Assembly (NCBI GenBank): GCA_947168865.1
Contig: CAMVNN010000020.1
Span: forward strand, 1 to 13,068
Length of the DNA stretch: 13,068 bases
DNA from: an uncultured Bacillota bacterium
Lineage (GTDB): Bacteria > Bacillota_I > Bacilli_A > RF39 > UBA660
Reading direction: 5' to 3'
The notes under the pieces were generated by a model. The model worked only from the letters and a program-made list of their open reading frames with translations, was not told the origin of the DNA and did not search any database. Shown in pieces: positions 1 through 6,918 of the stretch. Each line of letters begins with the position of its first letter. The stretch's first letter is position 1. Position numbers and translations under genes: made by a program.

Positions 1-1772
<1,772 letters not shown>

Positions 1773-1790
1773 TTAAACCTCCTTATTACT

Positions 1791-1842
1791 AAAAAAGAGG
1801 AGTCAAAAGTATCTAGTAAAGTCTAAATACTACTGACTCCTC
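1791..1842 (-). terminator. Rho-independent terminator/attenuator in the LSR1 leader
   Basis: Read on the minus strand, a perfect 9-bp stem (1842-1834 with 1805-1797, GAGGAGTCA/TGACTCCTC) continues, after a 2x2 internal loop, as 5 more base pairs (1831-1827 with 1812-1808) around a 14-nt loop. Six T follow at once (1796-1791). The LSR1 ribosome binding site begins only 7 nt downstream, so this terminator lies inside the LSR1 leader and not after a gene. The coding end of a 25-residue leader peptide runs through the 5' arm and stops in the loop. The 3' arm (CTCCT) could also pair with the AGGAG of the LSR1 ribosome binding site; that alternative is inference. Confidence 0.8.
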
Positions 1843-1890
1843 ATTTAATTCAATATTATATATTTTAATTTTTTCTTTGCTTTTAATCAT
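1813..1890 (-). CDS. 25-residue leader peptide upstream of LSR1
   Basis: A short reading frame begins MIKSKEKIKIYN, ends SVVFRLY, and stops at TAG (1815-1813). Its ribosome binding site (GTGGAGG, 1898-1904) is a good one, 7 nt from the ATG at 1890. Its last codons form the 5' arm of the downstream terminator and its stop codon lies in the loop, so a ribosome at the stop codon would cover the hairpin and prevent its formation. That is the layout of translation-controlled attenuators, such as the leader upstream of tet(M) in Tn916-type elements, though I see no sequence relation to that peptide. Half of the first twelve residues are Lys, Ile or Tyr; there is no obvious run of one codon pointing to a particular amino acid as signal. 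The function as a cis-acting leader is inferred. Confidence 0.65.
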   Translation of the reverse strand: MIKSKEKIKIYNIELNEESVVFRLY

Positions 1891-1935
1891 AGATGTACCT
1901 CCACTTCTAGAGCATACCTCTTTCATTGGTTATTT

Positions 1936-1963
1936 ATAATATCACTTTTTTAAAATAAGTCAA
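1936..1963 (-). promoter_or_regulatory. Sigma-A promoter for the LSR1 leader
   Basis: On the minus strand, TTGACT (1963-1958), a 16-bp spacer and TATTAT (1941-1936). Transcription would start near 1929, about 40 nt before the leader peptide. The -35 box lies 3 bp after the stop of the 93-codon gene. Confidence 0.6.
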
Positions 1964-1966
1964 TAG

Positions 1967-2248
1967 TTAGCAATTTTTAGCTAGTTTAAAGTAGTTTTCT
2001 AATTCAGATAAGTTGTGTCTATCATTTAGGTTATTAACATAGAAAGAATTAATACCATTGAAAAATAGAAATGTATAATCATTGATAATAACTTTATGTG
2101 GATCTACATAAGCAAGATTAGATGGCTCTAATCTAATTAAATGACCTTTCTTGAGTTTTATAGGAGTAGAAGTATATTTCTTAGCCCAATCAATCTTTTT
2201 CTTTAAATCTGAGCTTAAATCAAGTTTTTCTTTAACAATATTTAACAT
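1967..2248 (-). CDS. Small protein A (93 aa), upstream of LSR1
   Basis: Not a family I recognise. It is a soluble, slightly basic 93-residue protein with a Lys-rich N-terminal half, no signal peptide and no membrane segment. Its central and C-terminal parts resemble the 94-residue protein encoded at 6364-6648 ahead of LSR2. Both carry P-x7-P-x-K-[VL]-x-I-x-[DE]-Y followed by F-Y-[VI]-x7-N-L-x-E-[LI], and both end in a short amphipathic helix. The start at 2248 is supported by AAAGGTG 8 nt upstream. It has its own promoter with a folded leader RNA and a terminator before the start codon, so it looks tightly controlled. The link to a recombinase gene suggests a control or directionality factor for recombination, or a transcription regulator; this is inference from position only. 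Confidence 0.8.
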   Translation of the reverse strand: MLNIVKEKLDLSSDLKKKIDWAKKYTSTPIKLKKGHLIRLEPSNLAYVDPHKVIINDYTFLFFNGINSFYVNNLNDRHNLSELENYFKLAKNC

Positions 2249-2271
2249 ATCATCACACCTTTCTTAAACAC

Positions 2272-2378
2272 AAAAAAACTTAATTCTTCCGAATTAAGCT
2301 TTATCTCAACATCGCTTGGTGCGACGATTTTTACATATGGAGCGAATATATAACAGGTTACGAACCAAAGCTCTCTAT
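2272..2378 (-). ncRNA. Structured leader RNA with terminator before small protein A
   Basis: Transcription from the promoter at 2385-2413 should start near 2378 and give an RNA of about 105 nt that ends at a terminator (CTTAATTC/GAATTAAG, 2298-2291 with 2286-2279, GGAA loop, then T7 at 2278-2272), all before the small protein A start codon. The RNA can form a long-range stem (GCUUUGGU 2371-2364 with ACCAAGC 2320-2314), small hairpins GGUU/AACC and UCGC/GCGA, and a competing pairing of AGCUUU near the 5' end with AAAGCU, which invades the foot of the terminator stem. That is the form of a riboswitch or attenuator. I could not match it to any class I know. Part of it (2366-2338) also looks like the 3' end of a tRNA, with GGTTCG and CGCTCCA. 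It could instead be a stand-alone small RNA. Confidence 0.55.
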
Positions 2379-2384
2379 GAGTAA

Positions 2385-2413
2385 ATTATACTATTAATTT
2401 ATATTTAATTCAA
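2385..2413 (-). promoter_or_regulatory. Sigma-A promoter for the structured leader/small protein A
   Basis: On the minus strand, TTGAAT (2413-2408), a 17-bp spacer and a perfect TATAAT (2390-2385). It is one of the best promoter matches in the window. It lies back to back with the promoter of the plus-strand zinc-protease-like gene. Confidence 0.7.
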
Positions 2414-2468
2414 TTTTTTTATTTAATTAATGATTAGTGTCTTGATTATTTTAAATGTTTATTAAATA

Positions 2469-2477
2469 TGATATACT
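2469..2477 (+). promoter_or_regulatory. Extended -10 promoter of the zinc-protease-like gene
   Basis: TG-A-TATACT forms an extended -10 element about 23 bp before the ATG at 2501, with only a poor -35 region (TTTAAA-like) upstream. The predicted start near 2484 would give a very short 5' leader that begins right at the ribosome binding site. This is the best candidate seen for this gene. Confidence 0.4.
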
Positions 2478-2500
2478 TATATTATAAGAGGAGAATATGT

Positions 2501-4315
2501 ATGAATCAAATAAAAGTTAATGATTTTTGTAATGCCTATGCAAAAGCACTTGGATTAAACAATGAAACAAAATTAGTTTTAATAGAATTAATGTGTAATA
2601 TAATTACTAAATATGAAAGTATAATCCCACCTATTCCTGTATCAGTTGAAAAAAGCAGTAATTCGCTTTTTATTAAACCAACAAATGGAACATACCCAAT
2701 AGAAGATTTCTTTTTAAATAAATTGATGAGAAATATTTGGGAGGTTCAAGCAGTTGACCAACATATGATTGATGAAGGGTTCGCTGATTCACATTTAAAA
2801 GGTGCCTTTTTACCAGATCAACATACCGTGATATTTAATTATGCAAAATTAGATGGACAATTAGCTCCATATGAAAAATTATTTTTAGCTCAATCACAGA
2901 GATTTGAAAATATAAAACAAAATGCAAAGAAAAAAGTTGCAATGCATGAATTTGAACATGGTTTGCAAACAAGATATGATAATACTTTAGATCAAAGATT
3001 TAGATCTGCATATAAAAAAATTTATGATGAAATATCAAAAATGCCTCAATACAAATTTATTTTAAGAACATATGAAGAAATTCCAAAGCAACTTGGAGAT
3101 ATTGAAAGATACTTATCTACAGGAACACATATTGGATCTGTTGTTAATGAGCAAAATGGAAGAACTTATCGTAATATTAATGGCTTTGATAATTTAAATG
3201 AAATATTAAATGAATCGGAAAGTTTAGAAATGGCAAGACAGGAAATATATTTAAGAAAACCAATTGGAAATTCTGGAAATAGTTATCCACTACGAAACCC
3301 TGAAAGTAGTAATTGTCTAATTGCAAACTATGGAGATTTACTGAAAATTGTTTTTGGTGGTAAAGAATCATTTGAACTTATGTATATAGATCCTATTGGT
3401 AGTTTTCAAAAATTCAACTCTTTATATAATGATGTATTTCAACAAGTTTATGGCAGTAGTAAGGACGCAATTGAGCTTTTTATAAATGCTATTACTGAAA
3501 TAAAAGAAAAAGGCGCAGAAATTGAACATTTAAAATTATGCGAAGTTTTATCAAAATGTTTACAAAAAAGAATTAATGCCTTTTATAATGATAAAAATGT
3601 ATCAAACGACCAAATGATGTATGCCATTAAAATGTTTGAAAAGTATAGTATTTCAAATAATGATAAAGATAAAAATAGTCAGTTGGAGCATATTAAAGTT
3701 TTGGAATCTTTAAAACAAAAAGTTAGTATTCGTAATATGCCAACCATTCAAGTTTCACACGCTACCGAAGAAAAAAAAGAGAATAATTTAATTTCTATTC
3801 CTACATTTGAAGAAATTAAGCATTATTCACAACAATATGCACTTATTTACGATACTGATAATTCAATTAAAATTATTAATAAATATACTAAAGAAATTGT
3901 TTCTGATAAAAATATTGAAGAAATAGCAATTTTCTCAAATATATGGTTAACTGCGGCAGGTGTAAAAAGAAATAATGACAATGGTGAAAGTTATGCATTT
4001 AATGATGGAGCAAAAGATACATATAATTTTCTAATTAATGCAATTAATTATAGTATTAATAGAACAGGCAATCTTAATTCAATAGAATTATTTAAGAATG
4101 CTGAAAATCTAGACTATAAATATAGTCAAGAGATAATTACACGATTATTTATTAGTGAATATCAGGCAAATTTTATCGACAATTTTTTTAGAAAAAGAAT
4201 TATTACAAATATGCGACAAACAGAAATGCCTACAGCATTAATTAATATGTTTTATGCATCTGATTTAGCATACGGTAATGAGCAATTAAGTCAAGATGAT
4301 AGAAAAACAAAATAA
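2501..4315 (+). CDS. Putative HExxH zinc metalloprotease (604 aa), family unknown
   Basis: This start is chosen over an in-frame ATG 33 bp upstream because an AGAGGAGA site sits 7 nt before it. Residues 149-153 read HEFEH inside VAMHEFEHGLQ, the zinc-binding and catalytic-Glu motif of gluzincin-like proteases. About 80 residues later, LNEILNESESLE (232-243) supplies plausible third-ligand Glu residues, as in families where the helix reads NEGxTE. The rest (about 250-604) is hydrophilic and Lys/Glu/Asn-rich, with no signal peptide and no membrane segment, so it should act in the cytosol or be exported by a non-classical route. It is the only plus-strand gene in the window and lies between two recombinases, so it is probably cargo of the mobile element. 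It could be a toxin-like effector, a regulator that cleaves a repressor, or a host-directed protein. No family beyond the HExxH signature is claimed. Confidence 0.75.
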   Translation: MNQIKVNDFCNAYAKALGLNNETKLVLIELMCNIITKYESIIPPIPVSVEKSSNSLFIKPTNGTYPIEDFFLNKLMRNIWEVQAVDQHMIDEGFADSHLKGAFLPDQHTVIFNYAKLDGQLAPYEKLFLAQSQRFENIKQNAKKKVAMHEFEHGLQTRYDNTLDQRFRSAYKKIYDEISKMPQYKFILRTYEEIPKQLGDIERYLSTGTHIGSVVNEQNGRTYRNINGFDNLNEILNESESLEMARQEIYLRKPIGNSGNSYPLRNPESSNCLIANYGDLLKIVFGGKESFELMYIDPIGSFQKFNSLYNDVFQQVYGSSKDAIELFINAITEIKEKGAEIEHLKLCEVLSKCLQKRINAFYNDKNVSNDQMMYAIKMFEKYSISNNDKDKNSQLEHIKVLESLKQKVSIRNMPTIQVSHATEEKKENNLISIPTFEEIKHYSQQYALIYDTDNSIKIINKYTKEIVSDKNIEEIAIFSNIWLTAAGVKRNNDNGESYAFNDGAKDTYNFLINAINYSINRTGNLNSIELFKNAENLDYKYSQEIITRLFISEYQANFIDNFFRKRIITNMRQTEMPTALINMFYASDLAYGNEQLSQDDRKTK

Positions 4316-4330
4316 AATTAGTAAGTTTTT

Positions 4331-4340
4331 TAGTTAACTA
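4331..4340. repeat. 10-bp palindrome between convergent genes
   Basis: TAGTTAACTA is a perfect palindrome 15 bp after the stop of the zinc-protease-like gene, preceded by a T run. It lacks a loop and a following T run on the plus strand, so it is a weak terminator at best. No better terminator for that gene is seen. Confidence 0.3.
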
Positions 4341-4398
4341 TAGTAATTTGTAAGAAAAAAACAAAATAGATGAATGACACTTTGTAATTATATTAATT

Positions 4399-4486
4399 TA
4401 ATCGGGGATTGGGGTGCTCCCTCAAGCAGGAGAATTACCCTGGAAATCTTTTCTGGGAGTACAAATCCAATGCTTGCTAAAACCCA
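4399..4486. other. GC-rich, strongly foldable segment of unknown kind
   Basis: This stretch is clearly richer in G+C than its surroundings and is full of paired arms. ATTGG...CCAAT (outer) and CTCCC...GGGAG (middle) enclose a small hairpin CAGG...CCTG, with an alternative CAAGCA/TGCTTG pairing. It lies in the 174-bp gap between the convergent zinc-protease-like gene and LSR2. It has no T run after the stem on either strand, so it is not a simple terminator. Possible identities are a small RNA, a recombination site or end of the element, or a short relic of inserted DNA. The plus strand can be read as an open frame that includes IGDWGAPSSRR, but there is no start codon or ribosome binding site. 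I do not recognise it. Confidence 0.45.
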
Positions 4487-4489
4487 CCA

Positions 4490-6259
4490 TTATTTATGTA
4501 TCAATAACAATCTATCAATTATTTTTCCGTTTTCTATATAAGGACATTCTATTATTTCATCATTAAAAATCTTTTCAGATAGTATTGTTAATAGTATTTT
4601 ATATTCAGGATTATTATGATTATTTTCAAGAATTTTAGATAGATAAAAGATGATATATTTATCTTTTAAACTATCTAATTTTTCTTTATTAATAGCTTCT
4701 TTATAGGTAATAAATACTTGATTTTTAGATAAAATATTTTGTAAATAATCTAAATATTCTTTGGGATTTTTTGAAATAAATTCTTCAGTAAATTTAATAT
4801 TTTTAATGGTAATATTATAATTTTTATCTCTTTCAATTTCTAAAGATGCAATACACCTATGAATAATTTCTTTTTTAGTTTTGCGATTTAAACTATTAAA
4901 AATAAATGCAAAACTATTACTTAAAAAGATATATTCTTCAGTGTTTTCATCATAAGAATAATTTAATTTTTTTAATAATTCTAAAGTGTATTCTTTGCTG
5001 TTATTGTCAGGATTAATTGTCTCCTTTTTCTTTTCTAATTTTTGAATTTCTTTCTTTATTGAATCATTTTTATTATTAATTGTTTCAACATTTAAATTGG
5101 ATGACAAGTATAAATCAACTAACTTTTTTTCTTGTGTTTTTAGCTTTTCTAATGCTTTATATATTTCTTTTAATTCTTTAGAAATAGTTATATTTGGTAC
5201 TATTAATTCACTAGTATTATCATACATATATCTTGTTAATTCATTTAATATTTTTGATAAGGCTTTCTCTATTTTATCAGAACTGTAATGTAATCCTTTG
5301 TTAGGACATTCACTATTTTTACATGTTAAATGATAATGTTCTTTTTTATTTCTTTTTCTATCATATTTATAAGAAATAGTGGAAGATAGAATACGATTAC
5401 AACTTGGACATTTAACTATTGAAGTAAATAAATGAATATGTTCTCCATAATTAGAATGTTTATTCTTTTCTAAATTATTTCTTGTTGCATTCCAAGTATT
5501 CATATCAATAATTGGTTCACAATAATTATCTACTCTTAATATATTTTCTTCTTTCCTTGTATATTTTCCATATTCAAAAGTACCAATATAAATAGTATTA
5601 GTAAGTATCTTATAAACACGATCTGAAGACCATTTACCACTTTTCAAATAGGCGTTAGTATCTTTCATTATTTTAGATATATTCCTTGTAGAATGACCTT
5701 TTTTGCATAAATTAAATATCTCTTTAACTACTTGTGCCTCAATGGGTTCTATTTCTAAATGACCTGTTTCTTTATTTCTAATATAGCCAAAAGGTGATTT
5801 ACTTGGGTGAATATGCTCAAGAGCCATTTCTTCCATCGCTCTTTTAGTTCTTGCACCAATTTCTTTTCTTTCTCTTTGTCCGAATACCAAGTTCATACCA
5901 AATATCATCTCACCATTAGCAGTAGATACATCATATGGTTCTAATATTAATTCTATCTTAACATCATGTTCTTCACAGTAGTTAAGTAGCCAAAATCCAT
6001 CATAATTATTTCTTGTTAATCTATCTACTTTAATTGCAATCAACTTATCTAATTTCCTTGATTTAATATCTTGAAGTAATCTTTGCATTTCAGGTCGCAT
6101 TAAATCTTTTCCTGAATAACCTGCATCATTATAGATATCAACAATATCATAATTATTTTTCTCACAATAATCTTTAATCATTCTAAGTTGTGAGTCTATA
6201 GAATAACCATTATCTCTTTGTTCATCAGTAGATACTCTGACATAAATTCCACATCTCAT
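4490..6259 (-). CDS. Large serine recombinase LSR2 (589 aa, complete)
   Basis: A complete large serine recombinase. The catalytic domain opens with IYVRVS (Arg8, nucleophile Ser10) and has DRLTR at 79-83 and helix E near 125-148 (GQRERKEIGARTKRAM). The recombinase domain spans about 155-265. The zinc ribbon uses Cys284, Cys287, Cys313 and Cys318, and is followed by a Lys/Glu-rich coiled coil at about 358-415 and a long C-terminal domain. The length is typical for integrases of this class. The start is supported by GAGGAGA 7 nt upstream. It is only distantly like LSR1, so the two are not a recent duplication. It has its own promoter, 3 bp after the 94-codon gene, and a three-codon mini-ORF overlaps its ribosome binding site. 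It probably catalyses insertion and excision of the element in this half of the window; the attachment sites are not identified. Confidence 0.96.
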   Translation of the reverse strand: MRCGIYVRVSTDEQRDNGYSIDSQLRMIKDYCEKNNYDIVDIYNDAGYSGKDLMRPEMQRLLQDIKSRKLDKLIAIKVDRLTRNNYDGFWLLNYCEEHDVKIELILEPYDVSTANGEMIFGMNLVFGQRERKEIGARTKRAMEEMALEHIHPSKSPFGYIRNKETGHLEIEPIEAQVVKEIFNLCKKGHSTRNISKIMKDTNAYLKSGKWSSDRVYKILTNTIYIGTFEYGKYTRKEENILRVDNYCEPIIDMNTWNATRNNLEKNKHSNYGEHIHLFTSIVKCPSCNRILSSTISYKYDRKRNKKEHYHLTCKNSECPNKGLHYSSDKIEKALSKILNELTRYMYDNTSELIVPNITISKELKEIYKALEKLKTQEKKLVDLYLSSNLNVETINNKNDSIKKEIQKLEKKKETINPDNNSKEYTLELLKKLNYSYDENTEEYIFLSNSFAFIFNSLNRKTKKEIIHRCIASLEIERDKNYNITIKNIKFTEEFISKNPKEYLDYLQNILSKNQVFITYKEAINKEKLDSLKDKYIIFYLSKILENNHNNPEYKILLTILSEKIFNDEIIECPYIENGKIIDRLLLIHK

Positions 6260-6263
6260 AAAA

Positions 6264-6275
6264 TTATCTCCTCAT
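6264..6275 (-). other. Mini-ORF Met-Arg-Arg-stop overlapping the LSR2 ribosome binding site
   Basis: ATG AGG AGA TAA reads directly through the GAGGAGA ribosome binding site of LSR2 and ends 4 nt before its ATG. It has its own Shine-Dalgarno-like GTGAGG (6287-6282) 6 nt upstream. Minigenes with rare Arg codons near integrase starts can tie up ribosomes and tRNA in other systems. Here a regulatory role is only a possibility. Confidence 0.3.
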
Positions 6276-6331
6276 ATGTTTCCTCACTTAAAAGCAAAAA
6301 AACAAGTCTAAAATTGAAAAAAGTTAAAATT

Positions 6332-6360
6332 ATTTTAAAAATTGACACTTTTTATGTAAA
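6332..6360 (-). promoter_or_regulatory. Sigma-A promoter for LSR2
   Basis: On the minus strand, TTTACA (6360-6355), a 17-bp spacer and TAAAAT (6337-6332). The start would be near 6325, giving a leader of about 65 nt. As at LSR1, the -35 box lies 3 bp beyond the stop of the small gene upstream. No terminator hairpin is seen in this leader. Confidence 0.5.
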
Positions 6361-6363
6361 GTA

Positions 6364-6648
6364 TTAATGGTTTAGAGATTTTAATAACTCTAAAATTTCT
6401 TTTAAGTTGTATTTCATTTGATATTCTTTAATATAGAAATATTTATTATTAATTTCATTAACTTGATATTCTAAAATAGTTAGTTTAATAGGAGATTTGA
6501 TAATATAAGTAGTAGGTTTAATAACTTTTAAATTGGTGTTTAAAATAGTCTTAATTTCACCATTAATTATCTTTTTATCAAATGTATTAATAGCATTTAA
6601 TAAATCTTTGTTAGGTGATAATTTTTCAATAACTTTAAATTCTAGCAT
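6364..6648 (-). CDS. Small protein B (94 aa), upstream of LSR2
   Basis: A soluble 94-residue protein rich in Lys, Ile and Asn, with no signal peptide and no recognised family. It shares with the 93-residue protein at 1967-2248 the spaced pattern P-x7-P-x-K-[VL]-x-I-x-[DE]-Y, then F-Y-[VI]-x7-N-L-x-E-[LI] and a C-terminal amphipathic helix, so the two are probably distant paralogues. GAAAGGAGGA lies 10 nt before the ATG. The gene follows tRNA-Gly by about 110 bp and no clear promoter is visible in between, so it may depend on readthrough past the tRNA terminator or on a weak promoter. Its place directly before an LSR gene suggests a partner or controller of that recombinase, such as a directionality factor; this is inferred. 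Confidence 0.8.
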   Translation of the reverse strand: MLEFKVIEKLSPNKDLLNAINTFDKKIINGEIKTILNTNLKVIKPTTYIIKSPIKLTILEYQVNEINNKYFYIKEYQMKYNLKEILELLKSLNH

Positions 6649-6693
6649 AAGAAAAAGTCCTCCTTTCTATAAGAGAACTTTTGGTTTTATATG

Positions 6694-6712
6694 CCTTGCC
6701 AAGCTGACAAGG
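6694..6712 (-). other. Hairpin in the leader of small protein B
   Basis: A 7-bp stem with one G-U pair (CCTTGTC/GGCAAGG on the minus strand) and a 5-nt loop AGCTT, about 46 nt before the small protein B start codon. There is no T run after it, so it is not a terminator. Ten of its bases are complementary to the anticodon arm of the adjacent tRNA-Gly. Confidence 0.5.
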
Positions 6713-6715
6713 GTA

Positions 6716-6752
6716 TAATAAAAACTTACAAACTTTTAAGGGTTCGTAAGTT
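6716..6752 (-). terminator. Terminator of the tRNA-Gly gene
   Basis: On the minus strand an 11-bp stem with one G-U pair (6752-6742 with 6733-6723, AACTTACGAAC/GTTTGTAAGTT) around an 8-nt loop, running into TTTTT-ATTAT. It begins 9 nt after the tRNA CCA end. Confidence 0.75.
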
Positions 6753-6761
6753 GTATTCAAA

Positions 6762-6835
6762 TGGAGCGGATGATGGGAATCGAACCCACATGGTCAGCTT
6801 GGAAGGCTGAAGTTCTACCACTAAACTACATCCGC
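6762..6835 (-). tRNA. tRNA-Gly, anticodon UCC, CCA encoded
   Basis: A complete cloverleaf can be drawn: acceptor GCGGATG/CATCCGC, D arm GTTT/GAAC, anticodon stem TCAGC/GCTGA with loop CTTCCAA (anticodon TCC at 6803-6801), variable loop of about 5 nt, and T arm with loop TTCGATT. The 3' end carries an encoded TCCA. The anticodon reads GGA (and probably other GGN) glycine codons. The gene has a strong promoter 19 bp upstream and a terminator just downstream. It marks the border between the chromosomal genes to the right and the recombinase-bearing block to the left, as tRNA genes often do. Confidence 0.96.
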
Positions 6836-6853
6836 AAAAAGTAGACATATATA

Positions 6854-6881
6854 AGTATACCAAAAATATTTATTATGTCAA
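6854..6881 (-). promoter_or_regulatory. Sigma-A promoter of tRNA-Gly
   Basis: On the minus strand a perfect TTGACA (6881-6876), a 16-bp spacer and TATACT (6859-6854). Transcription would start near 6847, about 12 nt before the mature tRNA 5' end. Confidence 0.8.
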
Positions 6882-6918
6882 CTCTTTTACAATTTTTTTT
6901 TGTATTTTTTTTGTTTTA

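Noticed and set aside
1907..1915. Mini-ORF Met-Leu-stop upstream of the LSR1 leader peptide
   Set aside because: The only purine-rich site (AAAGAGG) is 1 nt from the ATG, too close for initiation.
2338..2373. A complete tRNA gene on the minus strand
   Set aside because: Only T-arm-like and CCA-like pieces are present; the T stem does not pair and there are no D or anticodon arms or 5' acceptor strand.
2468..2500. Upstream in-frame ATG of the zinc-protease-like gene
   Set aside because: It overlaps the predicted promoter and has no ribosome binding site, whereas the ATG at 2501 has AGAGGAGA at the right distance.
4399..4486. Protein-coding reading of the GC-rich segment
   Set aside because: Frames stay open on both strands, but there is no start codon with a ribosome binding site and the paired arms explain the composition better.
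6342..6369. TTGACA on the plus strand as a promoter
   Set aside because: No acceptable -10 box at 16-18 bp, and no plus-strand gene follows; the minus-strand promoter in the same place fits better.
2357..6750. Shared 9-mer TTACGAACC between the leader RNA and the tRNA terminator as an inverted repeat
   Set aside because: Too short, in opposite orientation, and one copy is explained by the terminator stem; chance is enough.
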